Source: Epiperipatus broadwayi (lineage: Eukaryota > Onychophora > Udeonychophora > Euonychophora > Peripatidae). Taken from it: 64,000 nucleotides of DNA. The position numbers and the translations under genes are program-made. Location: positions 1,118,001 through 1,182,000 of the forward strand of contig JAQFVV010006310.1 of the NCBI GenBank assembly GCA_028023455.1, in the 5' to 3' direction. The notes beneath the pieces were generated by a model, which was not told the DNA's origin, made no database searches, and saw only the letters and a program-made list of their open reading frames with translations. Positions 1-10,836 of the stretch are shown one piece after another. The first letter of the stretch is position 1, and every line of letters begins with the position of its first letter.

Positions 1-283
1 GCGAAATCTAAATGACTTAAATACTCTCCATTTACTTTCACTCCTTTAGTTTCCCATTTTAATCCACAAAATACTTCTTGCAGCACTGCTGTAAAGAGTT
101 TTGGAGATATGGAGTCACCTTGTCTTACACCTTTCTCAATGTTGATTTTTCCAGTATCATTATGTAATCTAATTGTTGCTGTTGCATTTTTATAAATATT
201 CTTTAAAATATGACAATATCCTGGATCTATACCTTGCTGATCCAATGCTTTAATCACTGAAGAAATGTGTATAGAATCGAATG
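1..283 (-). pseudogene. RTE-like LINE reverse transcriptase fragment
   Basis: The minus strand reads as the middle of a non-LTR reverse transcriptase. It begins near AFDSIHISSVIKALDQQG, passes through a GDSISPKLFTAVLQ block (the conserved QGD-SPKLF motif of RTE/BovB-type LINEs) and runs off the window edge at a HLDFA segment where the catalytic acidic motif is expected. The same block is present in the more complete plus-strand copy at 18.1-20.7 kb, with the same wording around SPKLFTAVL, so both belong to one family. The fragment stops abruptly at 283/284 where a long palindrome begins. I see no intact ORF. The family assignment rests on motif recognition only. Confidence 0.75.
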
Positions 284-777
284 CCTTTTTTTTTTTTTAG
301 TTTTATCATGAACATCTGTCTCAGGTAGGTTATACAATATACCATTTTTTTCAGAATTTTTTGACAAATGTGATAAAGCTGTCTATGAAATTATAATTTT
401 AACATATAACCTTCAAAATTTGGAATTTGTGAAGTAGTGTAAAAATAATAATGTTTAAAAGTGTTAAAAATCTCTTTAAAAAATTTTTTTTTTAAAGTTA
501 TGACTATTTTATTAGCTTTATTACATTCTTATCTTAAGAATGTAATAAAGCTAATAAAATAGTCATAACTTTAAAAAAAAAAAATTTTAAAGAGATTTTT
601 AACACTTTTAAACATTATTATTTTTACACTACTTCACAAATTCCAAATTTTGAAGGTTATATGTTAAAATTATAATTTCATAGACAGCTTTATCACATTT
701 GTCAAAAAATTCTGGAAAAAATGGTATATTGTATAACCTACCTGAGACAGATGTTCATGATAAAACTAAAAAAAAGG
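284..777. repeat. Near-perfect 494-bp palindrome (foldback element)
   Basis: The left arm (284-531) and right arm (535-777) are reverse complements across a 3-nt centre (532-534). The only differences I can see are a few base changes and A/T homopolymer lengths. The outer ends are CC followed by a T run on the left and an A run followed by GG on the right. It interrupts the RTE fragment. It has no coding potential and no obvious target-site duplication. It could be a foldback transposon, a MITE dimer or an inverted duplication; an assembly artefact cannot be excluded. Confidence 0.85.
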
Positions 778-1350
778 AGACGATTGTTACTTTCTTTTGC
801 TAGTAGAAGATCTAGATCTTGTCCTTGCATGCAGGGTATCTCCTAGTCCTTCCATGCAGAATATCTATTAGAAATGCTAGGGTTTAGGGTAGGCAAAAGG
901 GAGAGACCTAAAATATGTATTTTTTTTTCAAGCAAAGTGTATTCAAAAAAGTAAATATCAAACAAAGAAAAATTTCTCTACAATAAAATGAATAAAAACA
1001 AAGTATATCAATAAACAACAAAATAAACAAAATTATTGCAAGCACTGATTATATGTGTGGTATATGATGTGGACCACCTAATGCATGTTGATTCAGCATA
1101 AAATATGTATGTTAATGATCATTAATCATTTTCACATGTGTAGTCATGTAAATCAGTTGTATGAGATAGAGTGGATGGATTGAGATAGCTTGTAAGTCTT
1201 TTCAAATTCTTGAAAATATAAATACATAAAGAAAATCCAAGAGAAAAATACCATTGAAGATACATACTGTAAACCATAAGTAATTTGAGACCTTGAAGCA
1301 AATTTCAAATTGTCTAACCTAAAACTGAAAAAATTAAGACTTACAAAATT
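778..1350. other. Intergenic, no gene seen
   Basis: AT-rich sequence, with a slightly GC-richer block at about 800-900 that I cannot assign. The remaining short open frames contain only AT-driven hydrophobic translations and I consider them non-coding. Confidence 0.5.
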
Positions 1351-1810
1351 GCAACAAATAAACAATAATATAAATGAAATCATGATATATCTTACCTATT
1401 GCAGGATCAAGTAGAGATATGATTCTCAGTCTACATGTGCACCAGGGTGGATTGTGATTGTATGGGATTAAGATATTTGAGCTGTGTGACTACAAAACAA
1501 ATGAATATATTATTATAATCATGCAATAAATGAACAATAATATAAATAAAATCATGATATATCTTACCTATTGCAGGACCAAATGGAGATATTGTTGTCA
1601 GTCTACTTGTGCATCAGGGCAGTTTGAGGCACCTGAGCTGCATGACAAAATTTCAACAAATGAATATGTTACTATAATCATGCAAAAAATGAACATTAAT
1701 ATAAATAAAATGATGATAAAAATGAACATTAATATAAATAAAATGATGATATATCTTAGCTATTGCTGAACTAAGTAGGAATATGATTCTGAGCCTATAT
1801 GTGTGCCATA
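1351..1810. repeat. Three-unit tandem repeat, about 160-190 bp per unit
   Basis: Units start near 1351, 1523 and 1682. Each opens with GCAA.AAATGAACAATAATAT and contains ATCATGATATATCTTACCTA followed by a GC-richer stretch (TTGCAGGA..AA.TGGAGATAT). The third unit carries an extra internal direct duplication of 33 bp (1686-1718 and 1719-1751). Copies are clearly diverged, so this is an older minisatellite-like array. The short open frame across 1530-1769 is only a by-product of the repeat. Confidence 0.75.
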
Positions 1811-1868
1811 GGTATTATACTTGTGTAGGATAGAAGGATTTACACAGGAGTTGAAGCTGTGCTGCTTC

Positions 1869-3731
1869 TGGCATGGTAATCAGAAAAGCAGTCTCTCTTA
1901 ACTCCTACACAATGTAATGCATCCACATTCCACGCAAACAAAATAAGTTGCATGTTGCTCCTTGTTTTTTAAGCACACAGTACACCTTTTAATGAGCTTA
2001 TTATGGCTATGCAGATCAGCTATAGCATGACACCTGGATGGAATCTAAAGATTCGGTATTACTAAAGGCTCATTTTCCTGTTTGTAAAGTCACCCATAAG
2101 GTTGCATAATAAAGCTACTATATATTCCAAGTGTGATTTAGGCTGCATTTGCTTTTGGGCCATATATAGTATGTATAAAATGTAGGAATTAGTGATAGCG
2201 AATAGGTCAGCGCTTAAACTTCCTATCCCAGTCGTATGCAGTTCACTTCTGGTTTACTAAGTCAACCCCACCCACAAAGCAATTATATTTTTTGATTGCA
2301 TTTGGACATGGATATGCATGACATGTTCCATCCTTATGTGTTCTAACAACAATACCAGCTCCAGATGGTGGATAAGCTTTGTTGAGCATAATAATTGGTT
2401 TTCTATCTATCCACACTAAAAACTCAAGACTACTGTCAATTACAGAATGGTAGTCTCCTCTCTGCATCTGTTTATAATTTGTAGCTTTTTTACAGATGCT
2501 ACCTGGAATACCCTTCCTATTAGATTTCAGTGTGCCACAACAAGAGATTTTACTTGCAGACAGCTTGTCTGCTAATTGTACACTAGGAAAATACCTGTCA
2601 CAAAAATATGATTCTGTTTAGCATGTTGTGGCAAAACTGCTGACAGCACTGCTTGGGTTCCCAGATTTAAGCCAGCATCTTTTGCCTCTATACAACTCCA
2701 TATGGTACATGTATCCATTATGGCTATCTGCACAGACCCACCATTTGAAGCCTTGCTTTATTGGTTTTGAGGCATCAAACTGTTTCATGGTATATTGACC
2801 CTTAAATTTAGTAACTGCCTCATCAACTGGTACTTTTTGGTATGCATCTGATATGCAGCCTTGAATTTAACATTACAGTGACCTACGATTGGCCTGATTT
2901 TATAAATTCTATCATGCTCTTTACTAATAATTGGTGGTATGGATTTATTGTCATTGAAAGGCAAGTTGTTTAGAATTTTTAAAAAATCGATCTCGGGTAA
3001 TAACTTTAGCAAGTACCAATTGATGCAGAAATTCATCTTTAGACCAAATATATTTGAACCTTGGCATGCATGATAGACAGCAAACATGAATTACCATTTC
3101 TAAAAATGCATTCAACTCAGTGGGTGACAGATTGACCCACTTTGGTACTGCTTTCTATTCTGAAGCATACCTATTGCTTTCAGCACATATACAATTGTAT
3201 AATTTTCTATCAAAAAATAAATTTAAAAAATCAGTAATTGAGTACTCATGGGTGATGGGAATCTTTAGCCCTGGAGACTTAGTAAATGTTCCAATTTGCA
3301 TGTGTGGTTCATTAATGTTACCAAGAAATGAAGCCAAATCAGGTCAAGATGAAGGTCTGAGCATCGGTTCAGTTAAAAAATCAGTAATTGAGTACTCATG
3401 GGTGATGGGAATCTTTATCCCTGGAGACTTAGTAAATGTTCCAATTTGCATGTGTGGTTCATTAATGTTACCAAGAAATGAATCCAAATCAGGTCAAGAT
3501 GAAGGTCTGAGCATCGGTTCAGTTGCCATCCTAACATTCCTAACAGATGACTTTATGAAGCTTTTTTTTCTTTTTCTGAATACTTCTGCTTCTCCATCAT
3601 CTAATAAATCACTTATCATCTGATGAGTTGTTAGAAGAAGAGGCCTCAGAAATACATGTATCAAAAAAGAGAAATGCTTTATTCAAATAAGACTCATAAT
3701 CAAATTGAAAATTATTGGTGAAAGTAGCCAT
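1869..3731 (-). pseudogene. piggyBac-like transposase, decayed
   Basis: A DDE/D transposase of the piggyBac superfamily, read right to left. An ATG at 3731 starts an acidic, serine-rich N-terminus (ISEASSSNNSSDD). Next come a DFLNLFFDRKLYN block and ESNRYA, then the F.KILNNLPF.DN..IPP and DRIYKIRPIVGH segments (2785-3087). The first catalytic Asp lies in CDRYFPSVQLADKLSA near 2600, the second in WIDRKPIIML (2243-2467) and the third in GGVDLVNQK. A cysteine-rich C-terminus (RCTVC...CVECGC..LC, then CFSDYH) ends near 1869. Total length is about 620 codons including a 50-codon duplication, near the normal family size. Stops and frameshifts separate the blocks, so it cannot be functional. I could not find CCC-type ends at TTAA sites on either side. 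Confidence 0.88.
3227..3526 (-). repeat. 150-bp in-frame tandem duplication inside the piggyBac gene
   Basis: Two head-to-tail copies with an exact 150-bp period; the motif AAAAAATCAGTAATTG ends at 3240 and again at 3390. The period equals 50 codons. On the minus strand both copies read as the TEPMLRPSS / GNINEPHMQIGTF / PITHEYSITDF segment, and both carry the same stop after RPSS. They differ at only a few bases. Confidence 0.9.
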
Positions 3732-4780
3732 TATCACAGGAGAAAATAATTTCCATTCACTAAATCTAAAAAAATGAGAAAAATAAAAAAATTACAAAAT
3801 GTACTTTACAAAAAAAATCATTCATCAACTTTTCATTGCAGAGAAAAAATACACATAATGAAAGCTAGAAAGATGGCGGAAAGAACGAAAAAAGACCCAT
3901 AAGTGTGACATTTATAATTTCCATGCAAACACAGTTGAAATCTGAATTTTTTTAACCAGGGACGCTTTGTAAGCATACTTTTTTTTTACATTATCCATTG
4001 ATTCTTTTAATTGTGAAAACCATAAAATGAATAACAAATATTGGAATTATAATTTTAAAGTTAGAATATATTTTGGAACTTTTCATGCAAGAAAAAACTT
4101 CTATGCCAACTGTTCTTGAAAGTTTTATACGCTTTTAAAGCTGAAATAATTCTTGATGTATTTTTTTAAGAACACCTCCAGAAAATGAAATGCTATTCTT
4201 ATTTAATTTTATCACTGTTATTGATTATTAAATAACATTAGTAAAAGTGAAAGAAATTATTACAATTTATAATTTAAAAAAAAAAAAATAACCCATGCAT
4301 TTCTAACTTCAATTTAATTGTAAGTGAATTGACTTTTAATGCTTAAATTCTACTCAAATGCATTATTTAAATTCTTACTAATTTAAGTCGTAAATAACCT
4401 TAATTTGACCTGTAAAACCGGATGTAACTTATGCTTAATTATATTGGAATTTTTATAACTACTAAATAAAATATTTATCCACTAATTTTATCTTTAAAGT
4501 AATTATAATTCAAAAATAGTGATTTATTAAAAAAAATAATTTAATATTAATCAAAAGTACAAGATGTTATTTAAATGAGAAATTTAAATTGTTAACTGGA
4601 ATGATAAAGCCACATATAGTAATTTTTTTTTTTAAACCAGCGTCAATATTCACAATTGTGTTTTCCTACAATGTTAAAAAAAAAAATCACAAATAGTTTA
4701 ATGATTGTATCAAAATAACTCCTCTATAATTTATAATATTTTATTAATGAATAACTAGTTATCAGTATGTAAATTAACCC
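3732..4780. other. AT-rich DNA, no gene seen
   Basis: More than 75% A+T by eye, with several A/T homopolymers. It probably includes the 5' flank of the piggyBac copy, but no terminal repeats or coding stretches are recognisable. Confidence 0.5.
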
Positions 4781-5500
4781 TTCAACCGCTGATTATATCA
4801 TTTGCCACAGGAGGTAAAAATCAAAGCTTTTAATTGGCCAATTCACAAACTGATGTGTCAATTTTTCAAAAGATATTGATCGTTTATTAATATATTCACT
4901 TTAGTTTCATTTGTAAAAAGTATATTAATAATTTGTTAGATTATGAAAGTGAACGAAAGTTTGTTCAAAAATAAATTTTGATTTATAATTTTAAAAATTT
5001 TTGATTACGGCTTAAATGAAAAGAAACGTCAAGCATCAATTCCACGTTATGATTTCTACTTCCCATTTTGCAATAAATAAATAATTCTTGCTAAAATCTA
5101 AACTATTTTTGTAAAATAATATTTATTTTTAGCATGTTATATGAAAATAATTTGTATTTCCATCAAAAAATACTTTAAAATGCTCTAAAACATTCGTTTA
5201 TCATTTTCAAAATAAAACAAAAACCGTTCGTAACTCTTTACTTTTGGCAGCCATAGTCTTTTTTACACAATTTCAACAGCCAATAAGATTCAAGAAAAGA
5301 TGTGAGAAGGCGGTGCTTTGGTTTTCTTTGACATAAATGTTCATTTTATTGATTTTTTACTTGTAAAATAATTCAATAGATGGCAGCATCTTATAGAACT
5401 TTTTTTCTTCTAAAAAATGATGTCAAAACCGTAAACGTAGTACAAAAACTAAGTGATTTATAGTGATGTCAAGTTTCCTCATTTAAAAACGAGCCGATCA
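4780..5500. repeat. Dispersed repeat, copy A
   Basis: A diverged copy of the sequence at 28.08-28.90 kb in the same orientation. Shared blocks in order are TTTTAATTGG, GTATATTAATAATTTG, CACGTTA.GA.TT, GCCAATAAGA and TTGATTTTTTACTTGTAAAA followed by TAATTCA..AGA.GGCAGCATCTTATAG. There is no coding potential. It may be a non-autonomous transposon or an internal part of a larger one; the ends were not determined. Confidence 0.7.
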
Positions 5501-5799
5501 GGTGAAAGCATCAAGGATTCTGTGATTTAAAATGAAGATAATTGTGTTCAAATATTTATTATAAAGAATGAAATATTAATAATTGTGTTGAATATGGACT
5601 GTATATTTTACAGTCAAGGCAGATGTTTATATTTTCTGCAATTCTATTGGTGTATTCTCAGTAAGCAGGAAATAGCTTAATTTTGTAGTTTATTTCAAGT
5701 AATATATAAGGTATATGAGCAGACTTTCACATGATCCACCATTCCCCACTCTATCTCATAACATTATCCTACATATTATATATATTGATTCAGATATAT

Positions 5800-6115
5800 A
5801 ATGTAATGGTCTGATTCGTATGCCTCGCTAACACACTGCAGAATTCAAATCCCAGACATGAAACTCTACACTCTAGGAGGGGTTGCCTCCCAGAAATCCA
5901 AGTTTGAATCTGAAGTCTATGATCCACAGTGCCACCTATGTGACAACACATCTGATGCTACTGATAGCATAGTTTCTCTTGCCGGTGATCAAGGAGAAGC
6001 AAGAGACTATATTAAAAGTATATCCTTAGGTTTGCTAACTAGATCTATAGATGACATGAAATATAGCCCTGAGGGTTCAAAACATATGGTATGTGTAGCA
6101 TGTAACTCTGACTGA
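5800..6115 (+). other. Unrecognised GC-richer block with an 85-codon open frame
   Basis: The block stands out from its AT-rich surroundings. At about 5842-5854 it contains AATTCAAATCCC, which resembles a degenerate pol III B-box, so a tRNA-derived SINE is possible. An open frame at 5858-6115 has two CxxC-like pairs (CHLC and CVAC) but resembles no family I know. It may be fortuitous. I do not call it a gene. Confidence 0.25.
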
Positions 6116-6176
6116 GCTGTGGATTGAAGATATAGTCATAAATAAAATTAAAACAAACTATACAAATTTAAGAGTA

Positions 6177-6182
6177 TTTATT
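6177..6182 (-). promoter_or_regulatory. Candidate polyadenylation signal AATAAA
   Basis: AATAAA on the minus strand about 440 nt downstream of the stop codon of the terminal exon at 6624-6769. It is plausible as that gene's 3' end, but such hexamers are common by chance in this AT-rich DNA. Confidence 0.3.
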
Positions 6183-6623
6183 ACTTAATAATAGATATTG
6201 GCACTGTTTGTGTAAGCCAGACATGAGCATTTCTCTATTCCTTGGGTTAATATAAAACATTACAGTCATGTGCCTATACAGTGTGGTTGGTTTAAGAAAA
6301 ATATATTGTGAGGATATGTGACAGGGATACAGTGAAATATATATTTAATAAATTTAACACTATCTTAATATTCTTACAAGCATATAGTATTGACATTAAG
6401 AATCAGGCAGAGGTAGGCTCATTGAGCTATATCAGGGAGGAATGGATTAAGACATATATGACTTAAGGGAATAACATGAATACAAAAGTCAAGAGAAATT
6501 AGTGGTATCAGTGAAAATTAAGTCGGAGGATGGAGTGCAGTACATTGAAACCGCAGCTTTGTAAAATGAAATAAAGCAAAATAAAATATACGGGATAGCA
6601 TCTTGCCATTCATTCAAAGATAA

Positions 6624-6769
6624 CTATGTCACTATATCAGCCTGAGCCTGGCCTTTTACCATGTAACGCCATGACTGGGTGACTGATGGATGAATCCCAG
6701 GTGAAATTTCTAACTCATACTGTTCTGGGAGCCATAGAGAAGGAATGAAAGGTCTGCCATTTTCATATC
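6624..6769 (-). CDS. Terminal coding exon of an unidentified gene
   Basis: A good acceptor (CATTTTATTCAG) at 6770-6771 is followed by a 146-nt exon that starts with two bases completing a split codon. It then reads 47 codons to a TAG: YENGRPFIPSLWLPEQYELE, ISPGIHPSVTQSWRYMV, KGQAQADIVT. It is clearly richer in GC than its flanks and open only in this frame. The residue make-up (W, P, Y, many charged residues) looks like real protein rather than AT-rich noise. I do not recognise the family. It probably belongs to the same gene as the 86-nt exon at 8.95-10.8 kb, but the phases do not join directly (that exon ends two bases into a codon, this one needs one base), so at least one further exon must lie between. 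Confidence 0.6.
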
Positions 6770-6899
6770 CTGAATAAAATGAACAAAGCCAAAAGTCTCA
6801 ACATCCAGCGCATTTACATTGGCAACACATACAATAAATAATATATATAAGAAGATATAACAAGGCTATACTTTAATTAAACAGAAACACTTAATTCAT

Positions 6900-8140
6900 T
6901 TCTAAAGATTTATATATTGTAATGGGCACACATGCTGTTACATTATTTTAAATAAAATTAGACATTAAAAATAAAAGTTCGCAAATAAAAATGTTTTTAA
7001 AAAAATTAAGTCATCTAAACTCATATATATATAATCACACAGATGGAAAATTATTAAAAGAAAACTTTATTAAAAAAGAAAAAAGTATTTTAAAACTAAA
7101 TTTTAAGAAAAAACTTAAAGATAAAAATATATCTTTAAAAATATACAAAATTTAATTAATTCTATTATGTAAAAAGGCTAAAAATGGAAATAATTATTTT
7201 TAATTAGTCTAAGTAAACTAGCCCTTGGGCATCTCAAAACTTATGATTAAAGATCAAATAGGAGAGAAAAACAAAGCAGAATAATCAATAAAAAAATCCC
7301 TCAAGAAACAGACCACAGTGAAAGAATCATCATCATCATGTCCAGTCAATCCAAAATTTTAATATAAAAAGGAAAAAATTGGAAATAAAATATGTATGTG
7401 TGCTATATGTCCCAGAAAATTGAAGGAGAAGGGATTGAAAAAATGCACTTCCAATCCTTTCAGTTTTTCTAAAAGAAATGAAATATCGTTTTCCTATATT
7501 GCAGACCCCAGGACATCAGGGTTTTGCAATAAAATCTTGCAAAGAACTATACCAGCTACAGTAAAGGACATCCGGATGAATACTAATAGAATGGCAAACA
7601 GCATACCGTTCTCCCCACGATGTGGGAATTAAAAACAAAGGGATCCAAATTACAAGCAACTTAAAAGTATAAACTTTCTCTTTTAAAACCATAAGAACTC
7701 TATAACTAATGAACTTTAACTATAAAACCTTTCTAGTATTTAAATATAAATTCCTGTCTGACCAACCAAATCAATTATTAATAATTATTTTTATCATATA
7801 TAGTTTTAAAATCATTTCCATTAATTTACTTTTTTTTTGTTCTTTTAAGTGTTTATTATGATTTTTTTCTGTTAAGCTAAACTTTTAATAAATGTTAAAT
7901 TTAAGTTGGGTGTAGATGGCTGCATAGATCATAAAGTTATGTTAGTTTAATTAAAGGGAGAGTTGATCTTAGGTTATTTGTTTTACAGCTAAATTGTGTT
8001 AATGGGTTGGATATATCAGTGTAATTAGTAAATGTAGCATGAAGATCCGCTACATACAGGATCACATTATATGCCGCACTTGGGCAAAATAAGCCTATTT
8101 CTTATTGACCATCAGAGTCAGACAGTATTCTGTTCCTTGA
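6900..8140. other. AT-rich, probable intron; weak exon-like block at 7.46-7.62 kb
   Basis: Mostly AT-rich. On the minus strand 7.46-7.62 kb is GC-richer and one frame gives a membrane-like stretch (NGMLFAILLVFIRMSFTVAG), entered from a possible acceptor just before AACGGTATG. I see no convincing donor, and the phase does not fit the neighbouring exons. I leave it unassigned. Confidence 0.35.
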
Positions 8141-8464
8141 TCACCTCTTTAGCCTATGGAAGCGGATTGTGAGTCGGCAAAAAGGACTGCAATCCCTTCC
8201 TATGGAGTATTTTTTTGTATTGTTCTCCCTGCCAGACAGACATAGCATTCCTGTACTGAATGAAAGACATTTCTTCTCAATAACCATGCTGTTCAGATGT
8301 AGATTTCTGACAGTACGGTATTGTGCTGTCATATTCATGTTGCATTGAATACATTGATATATCAGATTGGCGTTAGTTTGACTGCAAACTTTTGACCTGA
8401 GGTTAAATAAGGGATATAGAATTTTTTTCGAATGCAATCTATGTAGTCTATCCATACTTGACAC
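8141..8464 (-). other. Unrecognised 107-codon open frame, possible transposon debris
   Basis: The minus strand is open for 107 codons. One frame has a cysteine pattern (KVCSQTNANLIYQCIQC) faintly like the start of a Penelope GIY-YIG domain. Another frame gives ECQVWIDYIDCIRKKFYIP after an acceptor-like TTTTATTAG. Both readings then hit stops. A decayed transposon fragment or a host exon is possible; neither is demonstrated. Confidence 0.2.
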
Positions 8465-8950
8465 TCTAATAAAATATTAATTAATTCATCTGTGCAAACT
8501 TCTAAAATAAAAAAGTTAAAATGTAAATTAAATTAAGTTCTAAAGTGAAAGTTATACAAAAGTAAATAATTCTAAATTTTATATATGTGCAAAATAAATG
8601 TTTCTGTGTATTGTTAATCTGACAGTGGCTCATTCTTATTTTTTATTATTTTTATTTCTTTAAAATTAAAATATATATTATCTCTGCTGCTCCGTGAGCT
8701 AGTGACTGGAGCTAACGGTCTATAATAAAATAAAATTGGATCTTAACTTAAGTATCTGCCTACTATATAAATTTCATTATATTACCTTTAAATAAGACAT
8801 TGATAAATATAATAGAAAATCAACCCAAGCACAAGTTCAGCATGCATTAATAAGAAAACACTTGAATAGATAGATACATTTAAAGAATATACAAAAATTA
8901 TTAGCTATATAGCATGGAGGTTTCCGAGATCTCGGGTTGATTTTAATTAC

Positions 8951-9036
8951 CTTGTTCTTTCAAATTCATCCGTGGGCATTTCCAAATTGGTAGCAAAGTT
9001 CTTAAGTAAAGTTATGATTTTCCTTGGTTCATTGTT
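8951..9036 (-). CDS. 86-nt internal exon, copy 1 of 3
   Basis: On the minus strand a textbook branch point and acceptor (TACTAACTGCTGCTGCAG) precede the exon and a donor (AAG/GTAATT) follows it. Only one frame is open: NNEPRKIITLLKNFATNLE then MPTDEFERTR. It starts at a codon boundary and ends two bases into a codon. The other two frames stop within eight codons. The peptide is charged, with a helical look, and I do not recognise it. It lies at the gene-proximal end of the 900-bp array, nearest the terminal exon at 6.6 kb. Because 86 is not a multiple of three, using two copies in one transcript would shift the frame. Confidence 0.62.
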
Positions 9037-9850
9037 CTGCAGCAGCAGTTAGTAGATTTCAGGAGCAGTATTTCTTTGAGCTGGTTGTTGGATTTGATGA
9101 TACGGTGACAGGACATCGGATTTTGAATGACGGATGGCCGAGGCACAGGGTCCCGAGGGAAAACAGCCTATTGCCTCATTACCCTGTCATTCTGAGGTTA
9201 AATGATTTTAAAACTGAATTTACTGTCAAAGCAAGCCGGTCGGTCCAAAGATGCGAATAAACAAGCAATCGGAAAAATAGTTTCAAAATTACAGAAAATA
9301 TAACTTCCGCTGTCACAATCATGTAGGTTAATTAATAACTCTCTCTAATCCTTTAATACAATCAATCAGCCCTATTTATACGTTCTCTCTGATTACAATC
9401 TAACCCTGCAGGGATAAAATCCGTTTGTTAGGTTATTAATACATTTGAAAACACGAACTGCATTTTCTAATTAAAATCTGTTCGTAAACACTATTTTAAT
9501 CTTATCAAATCTACTAGTAAAACTGGCACCAATATGGTTAAAATAAGCCACTATTGTTCTTTCCCTACCCTCACTGATTTAAAAGAAGATAACATGTTTT
9601 TGAAAACTAAATAACACTTTACATTTCTAAAACTCTCTTTTTGAATTTAATTTCCAGAATATATTTATCAGTGATATTATATTACCTTTAAATAAGACAT
9701 TGATAAATATAATAGAAAATCAACCCAAGCACAAGTTCAGCATGCATTAATAAGAAAACACTTGAATAGATAGATACATTTAAAGAATATACAAAAATTA
9801 TTAGCTATATAGCATGGAGGTTTCCGAGATCTCGGGTTGATTTTAATTAC

Positions 9851-9936
9851 CTTGTTCTTTCAAATTCATCCGTGGGCATTTCCAAATTGGTAGCAAAGTT
9901 CTTAAGTAAAGTTATGATTTTCCTTGGTTCATTGTT
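9851..9936 (-). CDS. 86-nt internal exon, copy 2 of 3
   Basis: Identical in sequence, splice sites and branch point to the exon at 8951-9036, displaced by exactly 900 bp. Nothing in the sequence says which of the three copies is spliced. Confidence 0.58.
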
Positions 9937-10750
9937 CTGCAGCAGCAGTTAGTAGATTTCAGGAGCAGTATTTCTTTGAGCTGGTTGTTGGATTTGATGA
10001 TACGGTGACAGGACATCGGATTTTGAATGACGGATGGCCGAGGCACAGGGTCCCGAGGGAAAACAGCCTATTGCCTCATTACCCCGTCATTCTGAGGTTA
10101 AATGATTTTAAAACTGGATTTACTGTCAAAGCAAGCCGGTCGGTCCAAAGACGCGAATAAACAAGCAATCGGAAAAATAGTTTCAAAATTACAGAAAATA
10201 TAACTTCTGCTGTCACAATCAGGTAGGTTAATTAATAACTTTCTCTAATAATTTAATATAATCAATCAGCCCTATTTATAAGCTCTCTCTGATTACAATC
10301 TAACCCTGCAGGGATAAAATCCGTTTGTTAGGTTATTAATACATTTGAAAACACGAACTGCATTTTCTAATTAAAATCTGTTCGTAAACACTATTTTAAT
10401 CTTATCAAATCTACTAGTAAAACTGGCACCAATATGGTTAAAATAAGCCACTATTGTTCTTTCCCTACCCTCACTGATTTAAAAGAAGATAACATGTTTT
10501 TGAAAACTAAATAACACTTTACATTTCTAAAACTCTCTTTTTGAATTTAATTTCCAGAATATATTTATCAGTGATATTATATTACCTTTAAATAAGACAT
10601 TGATAAATATAATAGAAAATCAACCCAAGCACAAGTTCAGCATGCATTAATAAGAAAACACTTGAATAGATAGATACATTTAAAGAATATACAAAAATTA
10701 TTAGCTATATAGCATGGAGGTTTCCGAGATCTCGGGTTGATTTTAATTAC

Positions 10751-10836
10751 CTTGTTCTTTCAAATTCATCCGTGGGCATTTCCAAATTGGTAGCAAAGTT
10801 CTTAAGTAAAGTTATGATTTTCCTTGGTTCATTGTT
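10751..10836 (-). CDS. 86-nt internal exon, copy 3 of 3
   Basis: Identical to the other two copies, with intact TACTAAC, CAG acceptor and GTAATT donor. It is the copy nearest the upstream (right-hand) part of the minus-strand gene. Confidence 0.58.

Noticed and set aside
3120-3623. Plus-strand 167-codon open frame with a repeated segment
   Set aside because: It is antisense to the piggyBac transposase N-terminus and is open only because of the 150-bp duplication; the minus strand carries the recognisable protein.
7321-7345. ATCATCATCATCATG microsatellite as a coding or regulatory signal
   Set aside because: A short simple repeat in AT-rich DNA without context.
9024-9260. 78-codon plus-strand open frame repeated in each 900-bp unit
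   Set aside because: No ATG start (begins TTG) and no splice context. It overlaps the minus-strand exon with better signals, and its conservation between units only reflects recent duplication.
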